From the NCBI GenBank assembly GCA_016271365.2, contig CM028129.1, positions 1,006,459,501 through 1,006,523,500 on the forward strand: DNA of 64,000 nt, written 5' to 3'. The position numbers and the translations under genes were made by a program. Source of the stretch: Neoceratodus forsteri (lineage: Eukaryota; Chordata; Ceratodontiformes; Ceratodontidae). This document shows, one piece after another, positions 12,379-25,100 of the stretch (positions are counted from its first letter, which is position 1; every line of letters starts with the position of its first letter). Below the pieces are notes generated by a model. That model was not told the DNA's origin and searched no databases. It saw only the letters and a program-made list of their open reading frames with translations.

Positions 12379-12758
12379 CATAGAAACAGAGAAGTTGCTG
12401 GCAGATAAGGACCGTAAGGCCCATCCAGTCTGCCCATTTTTTCTACCTTATGAATGTGCCATAGGCCATTACTCTGTCAATGGCCTATCTATTCATACTC
12501 ATTTGTATTGCTCCCTTATGCCTATCCCATGCCTGTTTAAAGTCCTGCACTGTATTCATAGCCACCACTTCCTGAGGTAAGATGTTCTATGCAGTTACCA
12601 CCCTTTCTGTGAAAAGGAACTTCCTCACATTACCCCTTAATCGGCCTCCCTCTAATCTCATGCTGTGTCCTCTTGTCCTGCTATTTTTCTTATATTGAAA
12701 CATGTTAGACTCTTTCACCTTGTTAATGCCCTTAAGATATTTGAATGTTTCACTCATA

Positions 12759-15267
12759 TCACCTCTTTCCCTCCTTTGCACTAGGGTATATATAGAGTGC
12801 CGTTAATCTGTCCTCATATGTTTTCTGATGCAGTCCCTGCACCATTTTGGTTGCCCTTCTCTGGACTGCCTCCATTTTGTTAATATCCTTGTGAAGGTGC
12901 GGCCTCCAGTACTGCATGCAGCACTCCAGATGGGGCCTAACCAGTGTCTTGCAAAGAGGGATTATTACCTCCCTCTTATGGCTTGTGATACCCCTGCTAA
13001 TACACCCCATCATCCCCCTAGCCTTACCTACTGCTTTAGTGGTCTGCTTGGATGATTTCAGGCCATCTGTGATGATGATGCCCAAGTGTTTTTTTTCCCT
13101 TGTGATTGCCAGCAACTCCCCTCTCAACCTATAGGTGGCTTCAGGGTTTCTCTTCCCTATATGCATGATCTTGCACTTCTTTGTGTTAACCCCCAGTTGC
13201 CACTCTTCCGACCATTGCGCTAGTTTAGCCAGATCTCTTCTCATTCTGCCCACCTCATCTGGATCTTCTACTGTGTTGCAGATCTTGGTGTCATCTGCAG
13301 ACAAACCTTACCCTCCAGTCCATCTGCAATGTCACTGATGAAGATATTGAAGAGAACTGACCCCAGGACTGATCCCTGAGGTAACCCACTTGTGACTTGC
13401 ATCTCTTCTGACTGTATACCGTTTACCACCACTCTCTGTTTTCTGCCCACCAACCAGTTTGTTACCCAGTTGACCAACTTCTGACCCACCCCAAGTCTAC
13501 CCGGCTTATTAATAAATCTTCTGTGTGGAACAGTATCAAAAGCTTTGCTGAAGTCAAGGTAGGTGACATCAACTGCACCCCCTTGGTCCACCACTCTGGT
13601 TACCCAGTCAAAGAAATCTATGAGATTAGTCTGACAGGACCTTCCTATTGTAAACCCATACTGTCTTGGATCCTGTGCTCTTATGGATTCCAGGTGTTGC
13701 ACTACCCTTTCCTTAAGGGGTGCCTCCATAATCTTGACCACTACTGAGGTAAGACTGGCTGGTCTGTAGTTCCCTGCCTCCTCCCTGCAACCACTCTTGT
13801 GGAGTGGGATCACATGTGCCCTCTCCAGTCTTCTGGGACCTCTTCTGTGCTCAGAGACTCACTAAACAGTTCTGAAAATGGATCTGCTAGTTCCACCCTT
13901 AGCTCCTTTAGCATCCTGGGATGTATGCCATCCAGTCCCATTGCCTTGTCCACCCTGAGCTTAGCAAGCTCTTGTAGGGCCCTTTCTTTTGTGAAGGGAC
14001 TTGTGCACACCTCCCTCCCCCTGTGTCCATGGTGCTGAGCTGTGGGCCCTGACCTGCCTTCTCCTCAGTAAATACTGAGCAGAAACATCTATTTAGGATA
14101 GATGCTTTTTCTTGGTCCTCCTCCACACACTCCCCCTTATTCTCTTTGATCTTAGCAATACCCCCTCTGGACTTTTTCCTTTCACTGATGTATCTATAGA
14201 AAGTCTTGTCACCTTCTTTTACCATTCATGCTAGTGTTTCCTCAGTTTGAGCCTTTGCCTGTCTTATTGCCTTCCCTGCTTCTCTTAGGGAAGTTTGGTA
14301 TGCCTCCCTATCTTCATCCCGCTGCATTCCCTTGTATTTCCTGAAGGCCAGACTTTTGGCTCTGATCTTTTCTGCTATTGTTTTTGAGAACAAAAGTGGT
14401 TTCCTCCTTATTTTGCTCTTGCTTTTCTCTCTAACACAATGGGATGTTGTTTAAAGTATTGCATCCTTAATGCTTGCCCACTTTGCCTGTACCGACTCAC
14501 CTGTATTTCTTCTTGCCAGGGCTAGCTTAATTCTGTTGGCCATCTTATCAAAGTCAGGGATGATTTAGTTCAAGTAGCCAAATTGAACCATACCATGTGA
14601 TGGTCACTGGCCCCCAGGTGATCTTCTACCTGGAGTTCTGTGATCCTTTCCCCATTAGTCATTACTAGATCTAGGATAGCCTTGTCTCTTGTGGGTTGTT
14701 GTATCAGTTGTTTGAGGCTCTCCCCCAGCACAGAATCCACTATGAGTCTAGTTCTGGTGGATGCTCCTGCTGGTATTGACCAATCTGTATCTGGCATTTT
14801 GAAGTCTCCCATTATCAGAACCACCCCTTTAGCTGTCATGTTTTGTATATCTCCTAACAGTATTGTGTCTGTGTCCTCCCCCTGGTCTGGAGGCCTGTAG
14901 ACAACCCCAGTTCGTATGGCTGTCCCATTTCCTATTTCCAGGGTGACACACAGTTCTTCTGGCTCCTTATGTGTATTCTGAATTTCTGTAGCTTTGATAT
15001 TTTCATTGACATAAAGAGCCACTCCCCCCTTTTTGCACCTCGGTCCCTTCTGAACAGTACATAGCAGGGTACTGAAATCTCCCAAGTGTGGTTAATGGTG
15101 AACCATGTCTTGCTAATGGCTACTATGTCCAGTTTAGCCTCTGCAATTGTTGCCTGCAGGTCTGGGATTTTGTTTCCCAGATTGTGGGCATTTGTGTACA
15201 TGATTTTCCATTGGCCAGATTTTGGTGTGTTAGTTGTTGGGTGAGGTCCGACGTTTCTCCTGCACAT
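12759..15267 (-). pseudogene. CR1 ORF2: endonuclease and reverse transcriptase
   Basis: The endonuclease occupies 15267-14570: KIMYTNAHNLGNKIPDLQA, TGVVYRPPDQGED, LIMGDFKMPDTDWS and GASDHHMVWF. The reverse transcriptase follows at 14225-12759: [63 protein letters not shown] and [10 protein letters not shown] small deletion just before the ADD motif shifts the frame (compare [10 protein letters not shown] in the copy at 52.07 kb). The thumb and C-terminal part contain MHIGKRNPEATYRL, HLGIIITDGLKSSKQT and VQRRATKMVQGLH. It is broken at several points and would not give a working enzyme. Confidence 0.92.
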
Positions 15268-15525
15268 TGTATGGGGAGCCAGACCTTTTTCCTTACCTGG
15301 TGATGCAAATTAACTACAAACATGCTGAACTCCTGTTTGATCAGTAGCTGAGGAGGGAGGGGTGTTCTTCCCATTCAATGTATCAGGTGTTGCATACCTC
15401 TCCACTTTGGCTAGTTTAAATATTCTGCAAAGACGTCAAACTTCTGCCCCAATGCACTGACTCCCTCCTTACTCAGATGCAGTCCATCAAATTTAAAGAA
15501 CTTTTGCTCCCAAAACTGTTGCCAG

Positions 15526-16120
15526 TTACCTACAGAATTGTCCTTTTTCCTGGCACCAGCCCTTGAGCCACATGTTTAACTCCCCTGTCTCCCCTTCTCT
15601 GACCTTCCATCTGTCTGCACCCCTCTCCCAGACCAGTAGGATCTCAGACAAGGAGATGCCAGACAGAATGGATGACAGTTTGTCTCCCAGCCTGGTCAGG
15701 TGTTCCTTGGTCTCCACAACTGACTGGCTGGAGAGATCATCAGTCCCTATGTGTACCAGGACATCGATGTTTTCTCCTGCTTCCTGCACTATTTTAGCAA
15801 TGTGGTCAGTGTCTCTCCATGCTGATGTACCTGGGAGGCATCTGATCATTACCCCCGGCTGGAAGTAGGTATCAACTCCCCGAATCATGGAGTCTCCTAT
15901 GATCAGAAATGTTTTGGATTTCCTTTTTGCTTTTTTTTGTTTTGGTCCCTGTTTTGGGCAAGTTTTTTTGTGCTAGCTCATGTGCTGCAGTGTTCTCTGC
16001 CCCTTTGTTTGATTTTGGAGATAGAGGCAGATACCTGTTTGTAGTTTTTATATGGTTTGTGGAGGTGATATGTTGGAGAGCATTGAGTGATGGGGCACCT
16101 GATTTGCCCTTCCTAACCAC
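15526..16120 (-). pseudogene. CR1 ORF1 with SGNH/GDSL-type esterase domain
   Basis: A Lys-rich N-terminal stretch leads into KTFLIIGDSMIRGVDTYF (block I; nucleophile Ser in GDSM, Ser codon at 15889-15891 on the + strand), then MIRCLPGTSAW and DVLVHIGTDDLSS, and ends with LNMWLKGWCQEKG. This is the esterase-like domain found in ORF1 of CR1 and related LINEs, which may help bind lipid or nucleic acid. The usual GTND of block III reads GTDD. The first part is in a different frame from the block-I region around 15880, so at least one frameshift is present. The N-terminal boundary is not determined. Confidence 0.82.
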
Positions 16121-16739
16121 CTGCCAACCTCCTGGACCAACTACCCTCTGCAGCCGAGGTGCTTCAATTGGATGTTGGGGAAATGGCAGGTGGTTCTTAT
16201 AATATATTTCCTCCTAAATATGCAATTTGAGGTGCACAATCTCTGCCCATGCTGCCTGGAGCTGAGCCCTTAGCTCTCCAATGGTCCAGCATGTAGGACA
16301 GTATCCAAAATCCTGTATAACTGCCCTTTTGAAAAGTGTCCCGTAGTGCCTGCAATTAATAATATCCATTCCACTTGAGTTGCCAAGTTTATAACCTGGT
16401 CCAAATAATTAGAAGGAGGAAAATGAAAGCCAAAGTCTGATTTTTTTGTTGCTTTTTTTGTTTGTTTTTGTATAACTTGTTATGACAAATTAAATTACTT
16501 GTGCCCCTTTAAGTGAGGTTACTGTGGGGATACCCCTATGATCTTGCCCTTCCTGCTTTACTACAGGAAATGTCACAACTGTATAAAATAAGTGTAGCAT
16601 GGGGTGGTTGGGGATGGGAGTGGGTGGTGGGCCCTTCCTTTGCTGAAAAAGAAGAACCACGGATGAAAAAACCAAGGAGGTAAGAGCAGAAACAATCAAC
16701 CAACAACAAATGCAGTAGCCGTGAAAGCTTAGCCTTATG

Positions 16740-17050
16740 ATAGATAAAACTGTAAACCCTGTAAGCATCACCTGTAACAATTTCGCAGAAGATATACCCT
16801 GCAAAAAACACTTTGCTACAGAGAAAAATAAAGCAGTAACAGAAGATATACCTTGCAAAAAACTATTTGAATCAGAGAAGATTATAGCAATACTCTGTAA
16901 GCACAAAACAGTAAAAAACCTGTAGGCACACCCTGTAATAATGCAGCAGAAGGTATACCCTGCAACAGCAATTTGAATCAGAAAAGATTACAGCAGTAAA
17001 ATGTAAGCATAAAACAATATCAGATCTTGTGAGCACAAAAGAAAATAACA
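16740..17050. repeat. Irregular tandem repeat in the CR1 5' region
   Basis: Phrases such as GAAGATATACCYTGCAAAAAAC, TTTGAATCAGARAAGATTA, CAGTAA and TGTAAGCAYAAAACA recur two to four times at roughly 60- and 115-bp spacing. The repeats lie just upstream of CR1 ORF1 on the - strand, where LINE promoters are often built from tandem monomers. That role is inference. Confidence 0.6.
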
Positions 17051-17205
17051 ACACACAATAAATCTGCCCAGTAAAAAGTAGCCTTAATATTTTTCCTTGC
17101 TCTGATAATGTTGTTCCTTGCTCTGTCCTTACAAGCAAACCGAGAAGAAAAGAGCTCAGGTAAAGCTAGGTGCCTTTGCCAGCAAACTTAGTCTTCCACC
17201 TCTGA

Positions 17206-17930
17206 ACATATAGTACCTCATACAACATCTATGAAGAGCTCCAAAAAACAATACAGCAATGTCTCACTTCACAGGTGCTGTCAGTTGGCTTTATAGTTGC
17301 AGATAATAGGTCCAACATAAGGAAGGCCTTGGAAGAGGGAGGCTTTGTCCACATCCGCTGCTTTGTGCATTGCTTAAATGTAATAGTTCATGGTTGTCTT
17401 GATGACGACAGGGAGATTAAGGCTCTTGTTAGTACTGCTAAAAGAATATGCACTCATTTCAGTCACTCAAGCAAAGCCCATCATATGTTTGAAAAAATAC
17501 AGCAGGAGCACAGTTTACCTTTGCACAGACTGATACAAGACATTTCTATTCCATGGAATTTGACCTTTTATATGTTCCAAAGGCTGCTGGAACAAAAGAA
17601 AGCTGCCAGGCAATACACTTTAGAAAATAAAATTGGCGATACAGATGTCTATGTTACTCCACCACATTGGACCATGCTGGAGTTTCTAATTTCCCTGCCG
17701 CAATCATTTGAGGAAATTACCAGGGAGGCTAGTGCAAACACAGCAGTGCTCATCCAGGTGATACCCCTAATACAAATTTTAAAATTCAGATTGAATCTGA
17801 TTAGGGAAAAGTTAGAAAGGTGAGACAGTTCCATGATAACATAGACTACCAGTGGTGCTGCTGACACATGCAGGTTGCCCCCCAGAATACAACAAGATCT
17901 AATGAGTCATACGTTTGTTTATTCGCTTAA
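17206..17930 (+). pseudogene. hAT transposase, middle segment
   Basis: After the CR1 insertion the transposase resumes with YNIYEELQKTIQQC and VGFIVADNRSNIRKAL, the usual VTDN region of the RNase-H-like core. It continues with RCFVHCLNVIVHG, which keeps the C..H.LN motif of hAT transposases. IPWNLTFYMFQRLLEQKKA corresponds to the conserved RWNST.YMLERLLEQ block. The frame goes through FEEITREASAN and VIPLIQILKFRLNLIREKL to a stop at 17821. Beyond about 17930 it is cut by the second LINE. Confidence 0.9.
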
Positions 17931-17975
17931 CAGGTAAGCACACTGGAAAACTAGTTCCTTTTACAGGTGCGACCA

Positions 17976-19685
17976 CATAAAAACATACATATACAATACA
18001 AAAGACATACATATACAATACAAATATAGCCTACCAAAAATGTTATTGTTACAGAAGAAAATAATTAATCATAAAAAACATTTACAATTAAATTGTAATT
18101 CAGAAAACATCCTTAATTCATCTGCAAACACTTTAGCAGAACACAACTGTCTTATATCACAAGGAATTTCATTCCAGATAGATGGAGCTATATAAGCAAA
18201 GGCTCTCTGTCCACATTTAGTTCTCATAAATGGTATTTTGAGAACCAAACCATCTGTCCTATGTCTGGAAAAGTAGCCCTCATTATACGGCCTCAACAGA
18301 TTACACAATTTTTGTGGGACTTCAAAATGAATAATTCTATGTGTAAATTTAGCTACATAGTAATGATGGTTCAATGAAACCGGAAGCCAACCTATCTCTT
18401 TCAAAGTTTCGCAATGATGAAACAATTTAAGATAATTTAAAGCAAATTTAGCAATCAATTGAAGTAAAGTAGATTTCCTAGAAATTATTGTCACAGAAGC
18501 AGTATCAGTTACAATGGCAGCATAATTTACAATAGGAGCTAAACAATGATTGAAAATAGCTAACCTAGACTCCATGATAAGAAATGAATGAATTATGTAT
18601 AAAGGGGCCATTTTACAGTGAATTCTCGAAGTTACTCTCATAAAATGATGTTCGTAACTTAAATTAGAATCTAATAAGACCCCAAGATACTGAAATGTAT
18701 CCACTTGATCAAACAGTGATCCATCAAGAGATTTGACCTGCAGACACTGGCCCACAGTTCTTATTCTTGCCGTGGTTCCAAAAATCATCACCTTTGTTTT
18801 TGGTTTATTTAAAACCATCCTACTAGAAATAAGGGACAATTGAAAACTGAACTTTACTTTTGTTAGGGAATCACTTAAATCACCAACAGAAGAGCCCTGC
18901 ATATATATTACTGCATCATCTGAATAAAGAGTTAAAAAAGCATTGTTAATTACTTTCACTTGCTGATCAAATAACAAAGAAAATAAAAGTGGTCCTAATA
19001 TGGAGCTTTGAGGGACCCCACACTTTACCATTGCAGATTCAGAAATGACACCTTCATATTTAACCCTTTGAAACCGATCACTTAGATAATCCCCTATCCA
19101 AGCCAAAAAAGACTGTCCTGCTCCCAAAAAGCCCTAGTCTAGAAATTAACAATTGATGGTCTACTGAATTGAATGCCTTGGTCAAGTCCATGAACACGGC
19201 ACCAGTCAGACAACCTTTATCCATATCATCCAGTACCTTGTTCGTGAACTCAACCAAGACAGTCTCAGTGCATCTGCCTTTATGGAAGCCATGCTGGTTC
19301 TGAGACAACAAACCCAAGGAATCCACATATTCAATCAATTGATTGCAAACTATCTTTTCCTGGACTTTAGCCAGGACAGATAAGAATGAAATTGGTCTGT
19401 AATTACTAAACTCCTGATGTGAACCAGACTTAAAAATGGGAGTCACCAAGGAATGTTTCCAAATATCAGGCACAGTACCTGTTAAAAAAGACAAATTAAA
19501 GATAATACTAATTGGGTATGCTAGAAATGAAGCAGCATCTATCAATAAGCGAGGACATAAACCATCAGAGCCCACTGAGCTATCCCTTTTAATTTGTCAT
19601 AATAACTTCTCAACCTCTTTAGGAGTAGTAATCCTTAGATAGAATTTACGATTATCAGTAGAACCATAAATAGATCCTTGTTGTA
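17976..19685 (-). mobile_element. 5'-truncated LINE nested in hAT
   Basis: Only the reverse transcriptase and 3' part are present, ending on the - strand near 17976 in A/T-rich repeats of the type ACATACATATACAATACAAA (two copies). Flanking sequence on both sides is hAT transposase, so this is a second nested insertion. Its RT motifs differ from the CR1 copies. The clade (I, Nimb, Rex1 or L2-like) is not resolved by eye. Confidence 0.82.
18069..19575 (-). pseudogene. LINE reverse transcriptase, long open frames
   Basis: Two overlapping frames cover the RT. The upstream one has PIFKSGSHQEFSNYRPISFL, HGFHKGRCTETVLVEF and FMDLTKAFNSVDHQLL. The downstream frame stays open for 352 codons with SDRFQRVKYEGV, CGVPQSSILGPLLFSLLF and the catalytic loop LTLYSDDAVIY, then TFQYLGVLLDSNLSYEHHF and AFAYIAPSIWNEIP. 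Both catalytic aspartates are kept (YSDD). One frameshift near 19.1 kb separates the parts. It is among the best-preserved coding sequences in the window, suggesting a comparatively young insertion. Confidence 0.88.
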
Positions 19686-19689
19686 TGAT

Positions 19690-20293
19690 CAAAAAAGTTG
19701 AAGAAGATGACAAACTATGTAAAATGCTTCATTCTGAGTACTACTTTAAAGCAACAATCCTGGACCCATGATTAAAATTGAGTGATGATGATGATGACAC
19801 TTGTTTCAAGATAAACGAAATAATTGACGAGGTGCGTGCTGTCATGGAACAGAGTACAACAGCAGCACTACATTCAGAATCTTCTTCATGACACAGCATA
19901 GCATCAGGTAGCCCATCCTCTACTGTTGCAGCATTTTCTCCCTCTCCCTCCTCAGTCACTGCAGCTGTAATTGTAACATATTCTTCATCTGCCTCTTGTA
20001 ACACAGCCTCAGCACAGACCATTGTTGAAATGTACCTGGTAGAGCCCAATATCAGCTGGAATGTTGATCCTTTGCAATACTGGAAATCCAAACAAAATAT
20101 GTGGCCTGCTTTAGTAAACATTGCAATGAAGTACATGAATTGCCCTCTGACTAGTGTGTGTTCAGAACAATTGTTTAGTTCAGCTGGTGACGTCATTACT
20201 GACACAAGATTCTGTTTGACACCAGAAAATGCTGAGCGCCTCACATTTCTCAAAGTCAACATTCTTCACTTTAATTTCAAATATGATACCTGA
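19690..20293 (+). pseudogene. hAT transposase, C-terminal dimerisation segment
   Basis: One frame runs from KVEEDDKLCKMLHSEYYFK through ATILDP-stop (19769-19771; normally ATLLDPR, so an Arg CGA has become TGA) and a second stop near 19889 to the hAT dimerisation domain at 20030-20293. That domain shows DPLQYWKSKQ, MWPALVNIAMKYMNCPLTS, VCSEQLFSSAGDVITDTR and LTPENAERLTFLKVN, matching the family pattern of patient DPL..W, SvxSER.FS.aG and L.pe..e.L.fL..N. The Arg of SER is Gln here. The segment ends at a natural stop. Confidence 0.92.
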
Positions 20294-21984
20294 ATAAAAT
20301 ATACACTGACTGCTCTGAGCAGGCCCTATCCACAAACCACTTTCAAGAATTTGTATCTGTGGTGAAAATCTTTTGTGAATAGAGTATACTACATGAGGTA
20401 GCAATTAATTGCAGCAAGGCAGGTAAGGATGGACTAGGCCAGGCCATTATTACTTGAATGATCACATGAGCAGCACAGAATAGAAAAAAAATAACATCAG
20501 TGGATTCAGAGTCCAAATACAGCAAGCAACTGCATTTCATGTCACAAACTCACTTGGTGGTACCTGGTACCACTGTCTGATCTGGCAGGTAGGGTACTGC
20601 TGTCTACTACTACTACTACTATCACTTTCTGCCCACATGAGTCAGGACTACTGCTTATCATTTGTTATCCTTGCTCCAGTCCTTACCACTACTTGTCACT
20701 TTTTGCCCTCAGCAATTGATCCTGACTGTACTGTTTTAATTTTCATACAGTGCATGGCTTAGCAGATGCCTGAAACCCAGAAACTGAATACTCTTTGTAT
20801 ATTTCTCACATTCCCCTATATTTCGCTGCAAATATGTCACAGAAATAAAATGATACTAAATTGAAAATTCATATAATTTCTTTATTGATTGTGTGCATGG
20901 TATGCTAGCCTGGTTACATCTCACTTACAGTAACTAGATTGAGATTATTGTATTACTGTATTTTATTTTTGATACTTAAATTACTTGGCAGTGACTGACA
21001 GCAATTGTGGAACTAGGAAGGATGTAATTATGTTGTGTGTCTGTCGTCAGGTATTCAGGTGGCAGTGGTAAACTTTTTTATGACTGCACTGCACTTGACC
21101 GATGTGATGCGTGACTGGCTGCCTGCTTGGGTGGTGGCGATCACTATGTCGTTCATTTTTCTTCTTTAAGGATTCAGCATGTTGATCAGATTCAGTAGAC
21201 GTAGTCGTAGAACTACAATACATTACCACCTCTTGGACCAGGTAGTGTACCATATACCACAGTACACCAGAGCATGCGAAGAAGCTGCATCATTCACATG
21301 GGTAGGGTGGGTGGACTCTTTTAGTGCTGCTCATTTGATCATTCATATCCATTTCTTTGGCTTATTTGGCTCTGACTGGAACATCCATCAAAATAATATC
21401 CACACAGCACCATTAATTAAAAAAAAATCTTAGCTTCCTGGCAGTGCCTGCAGTGCTTGGTGGTGCTATGATATAGGTATTTGCATCTGTCTGTCTCTTT
21501 CTCTCCATCTCTGTCTCTCCCAGCACACTCATGACACGGACAGAGCAGGATATGCCACCCCGCTATTATAGGCCAGCCATGAAGGGGCTAGTAGTGAGTG
21601 ACTGCTTTTTATGGCTGAATGAGCAGAGCCCTGCAGACGTTTTGCATGTACAAAATGGCTGACATCATGTTTTACATCCGTGAAACTGGCTGAAGGTGTA
21701 AATAGTCTCCTCCGCCTGACCCTCCTCCAAGAAACGCTTTCCACCCCAAATAGATGCACTTTCATGTTAGTCAATGGTTTCAGGATGCTATTTTCTTTCT
21801 TAATTTGGAGGTACAAGAACTAGAACATTAGTAGTGGGAGGGAGCATTAGTTGTTTTCTTTTTGGTAAGATCCACCCCCACCTCCACCCAAGCAGCTCCT
21901 AAAGATCTACCTTTTTTTCTGGTTCCCACCCCGAGCTGGCCTTGTTTCTTTTGTTCAGTCCTGCATTCTGGTTCTTCCGGTACT
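20294..21984. other. Probable hAT 3' flank, no gene
   Basis: No coding signal was found. A short TAC repeat lies near 20605-20630. The sequence is plausibly the 3' untranslated part and subterminal region of the hAT element, but no terminal repeat could be placed. Confidence 0.4.
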
Positions 21985-22125
21985 ACAGACACCTCTTCAC
22001 TCTTCAAAGTCGACCGCAAAGTGAAAAAATAAAAAAGGTTTCACTCTTCAAAAGACCGTAAACTGAAAAAAAAAAAACAGGTTTCACTCTTCAAAACCTA
22101 ACTACAAACTGAAGAAACAGGTATG
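21985..22125. repeat. Three-copy short tandem repeat
   Basis: The phrase TTTCACTCTTCAAAA, followed by RACCGYAAACTGAAAAA-type sequence and ACAGG, occurs three times at about 45-bp spacing. Confidence 0.75.
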
Positions 22126-25100
22126 CTTTTCAATGTATTTCAGTGTCCACCATATAAAAGACAACTTTTGATTCATTTTTTCGCTCCCCTCCTCAGTCTG
22201 AGCTATTTTATTTCAGCTGGGCAAGATAAATAGCCTGAAAAGTAAATAAAATTGGCCCGGCTCCAGCGGGGCTGCAGTTAAACATTTTTTTAATACTAGT
22301 GCTGATTATTATTTCCCGAGCACTATTATTTTCTGAGTTCAGGTGCAGTGTACAGGCGCAACCTTACTATACAGTCTCTCAGTTCGGAAGTTTAATCTTT
22401 TTTTTTTGCAACCTTGAGGAGAGCAGCAGACTTAAAGCATTGCCAGTGCAGTACAACAAGCTTAAAAAAAACTTGACTTCATTGCAGTGATAGGTGAACC
22501 TTGCAGCACACTCGAGTGATTGCTCAAGGGATTTGGGTTAGCAAGTCCAGCGAAGAAAGGTTGCCCCCTTTTCCATTCGTATAGGAAATCTTGAGCTCTC
22601 AATAGGAGTAAATCTGGTTTTAGAAGCTGTTCAATGTTTTCCTGGCTGCTTGAAGCTGGGAGTCGTGTACGCTGCTGATTATTTTATTGACATCCTCAAT
22701 ACAGACATATTCAGGAAATACTTGGCTTCTGATAGTTGGGATCCATTTCTCTGATATTGCTCATTTCCTCTGTGTGGGATGGGACTTTATGGCAGCTACA
22801 AGAACCATTTGTTTCTTATGTGTTAGGCTGTTTTGCACCGAGTCCAGACTCTGACACAAGCATGAGCTTAACAAAGTTGTTTTGTCAAATGTTAGAACAA
22901 TCACTTCTGGTATTGAACAAAACCCCTCAGATTTCTACTTTATTTTCAATGATATCACTGAAACAGTGCACAGGCCTTTCAGTTTCCTTTCTCTAGACGG
23001 TTGCCCCACACTTGTAAGATGTCCACATACTCTTTGAAGTTGTGCCTGGCACCTTCTTATATTCAGTACATATATTTTGTTTTAAATTTCTTGGGTCCAT
23101 CTTGAGATATGTTTGATGCAAACTGCAAATAAATAATTTCATACATAATTAGGGATTGGCTAACTTGGGGAAATTAACAGCCCCGGTTATTCTTTCCAGC
23201 AGCAGGCTATAGGCTTTAATTTTAAAACAACTGATATTGTATAAATGCACATTCCAAGGGTTCCACAGAATGAAATATTTCACTGTAGAATAGCACCATC
23301 CATTTACGCTGTCCCTTGCATTGCATTTGTGCTCAACATCATTTTGCATTACTTACTGATAGCTGTACAGTTTGGCTGAACATTTGTTCACAAAAAATGC
23401 AAAGATAGCTTCCTTGAGTTATTACTGCAAGAACAGAAGGAAGCCAGAGCCTTTTACTAGATAGACCAACAGGAAACACATTGACGGAAATGTCGACAGA
23501 ACCCTTTGAGCGGCTATAACTGCAGCTCTTCTCTAATGTGAGCTGCTCATAGAAGTCAAGGGGTAGGATTTTTTCCTACAAAGGCTGAAGTTTGCACTAT
23601 GTTTTTTTCTATAAAATAATGTGTTCTGTGTGCATTATGCTCTTTTTAGAAAGTTAAAGGTACATTAGCCAATTTCTGCCTAATACAGTACTGTATTTAT
23701 AATATACCTAAATAGGGTTAAACCTTCATGCACAGTATAATCCAGGAGAACCACTTTGGAGGAGAGTACAAGGGTTACAGCTGTCATTGAGTTACACTGT
23801 TCTATACTGCAGCCCCTATGCAGCAGCTCTTGTGCAGATACCCCAACTCCAAAAGGAATTCCATTCCATCTGCACCACCTATTAGAATACGAAACGATTA
23901 TAATTCTTAACTGATAACTGTAAAACTGTCAACTAAATTAAATAACTGGGCCTTCAAAAAATGACACTTTCTGAATAATAATTAATAATAATCATAACAA
24001 TAATAATCATGATGAACTACACCGGTATTTAAAGACTGATATAAATCATCATATATTGCCATACTAATCATGTTAAATGACACAGTGATCTGTTTTCAAT
24101 AAAATCCTAGTTTTCTGTGATTAAATTGTGCTGAGGTGGACTGGATTTCCTAAAGCAAAGCTTTTATCAGAAATAAATAAAAGAAGGCATCGGATAGGCT
24201 TCCCAGTATACTTATTTTAATGTTTTCCTTTGCGTGTTTATAGGTAAACCTCTCACATGGAGCCCAATTATTCAAAGACCACTGCATAGAGGTAGTACCA
24301 TTTCACCCGATTTGACAAGGCTGCATTGAACAAAATGGGAGACTGCCGAATAGAGTTATTGCATCCTAAAATGGTGTTAAGGTTGGAGGGAATGTTCTTG
24401 AATATATGCCATTAGATTTTAATCGTAAAGTACGGAGGCGCCGTCCCTAATTTCATCCACATTCAAAGTTCTGCTTTTGCTGGCATAAATGTGCAACACT
24501 TCAATATACTTTATACCATGTTGTCTCTCTGCCTAACTCTCACAGTCTCAACCTACATCAGAATTTTTACTGTGAAACCTAAGACTCGCTGGCGATATAC
24601 TTTAAAGACAAATACACTTATTTCAGGAATATGTTTTGAATAGTAAAACAATAGATTCCTATTGTGTATGATTTCAGTAATGACTACAGAGTTTAATGAT
24701 ATCAGATTGTAAAGTTTGAGACACTGCAAATATTTTTAAATATTCTTTTCTGTCCTGTTTCACTGCTAAACAGATCAACTCTAAAAATCAATATGGGAAG
24801 AAGGAGAAAGAAGGCATGATTTTAAGTATGAAAATAGTCCTCTAAACAATCGCTGGTGGGTGTGGGTGTGTGTGTGTGTGTGTGTGTGTGAAGCCATTCA
24901 AAACAGGAATATATATATATAAATAAACAATTTCAAATAATGAAGGTTCTAAATAAGTTATGAATTTCAGTACCGGTTTCAAATCGTGCAATGATTTGTT
25001 TCACTAAACAGAGACTAAAAAGATTAACTGTACATAAATAAATAAACACATCTCGAGTTTTTCATGCCAAGTCCAACTGTGTTCAGTTTTAAAACAGGAA

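Larger units (their letters stand above)
12379..17180 (-). mobile_element. CR1-type LINE, nearly complete, nested in hAT
   Basis: Read on the - strand, the element runs from a 5' region near 17.18 kb through ORF1 (SGNH-type esterase), ORF2 (endonuclease plus reverse transcriptase) to a 3' end at 12379 with GAAACATAG-type repeats, the reverse of the CR1 TTCTATG tail. Length is about 4.8 kb, close to a full CR1. It lies between two parts of the hAT transposase, so it inserted later than the hAT. Several frameshifts break ORF2. The same subfamily supplies the truncated + strand copies at 43.2 and 50.3 kb. Confidence 0.88.
8193..21830 (+). mobile_element. BED-finger hAT DNA transposon with nested LINEs
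   Basis: A hAT-superfamily transposase is present in three collinear + strand pieces (11142-12378, 17206-17930, 19690-20293), split by an antisense CR1 and a second antisense LINE. The proposed left end at 8193 begins TAGGGCTGGGC, a hAT-like terminus preceded by ATGCCAAC. A TATA box and a long tandem array lie between that end and the transposase. No convincing right terminus is seen within 2 kb of the transposase; the end given here (about 21.83 kb) is arbitrary. A matching terminus with a near-identical 8-bp flank occurs at 42268-42285 and is discussed under findings. Confidence 0.6.
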
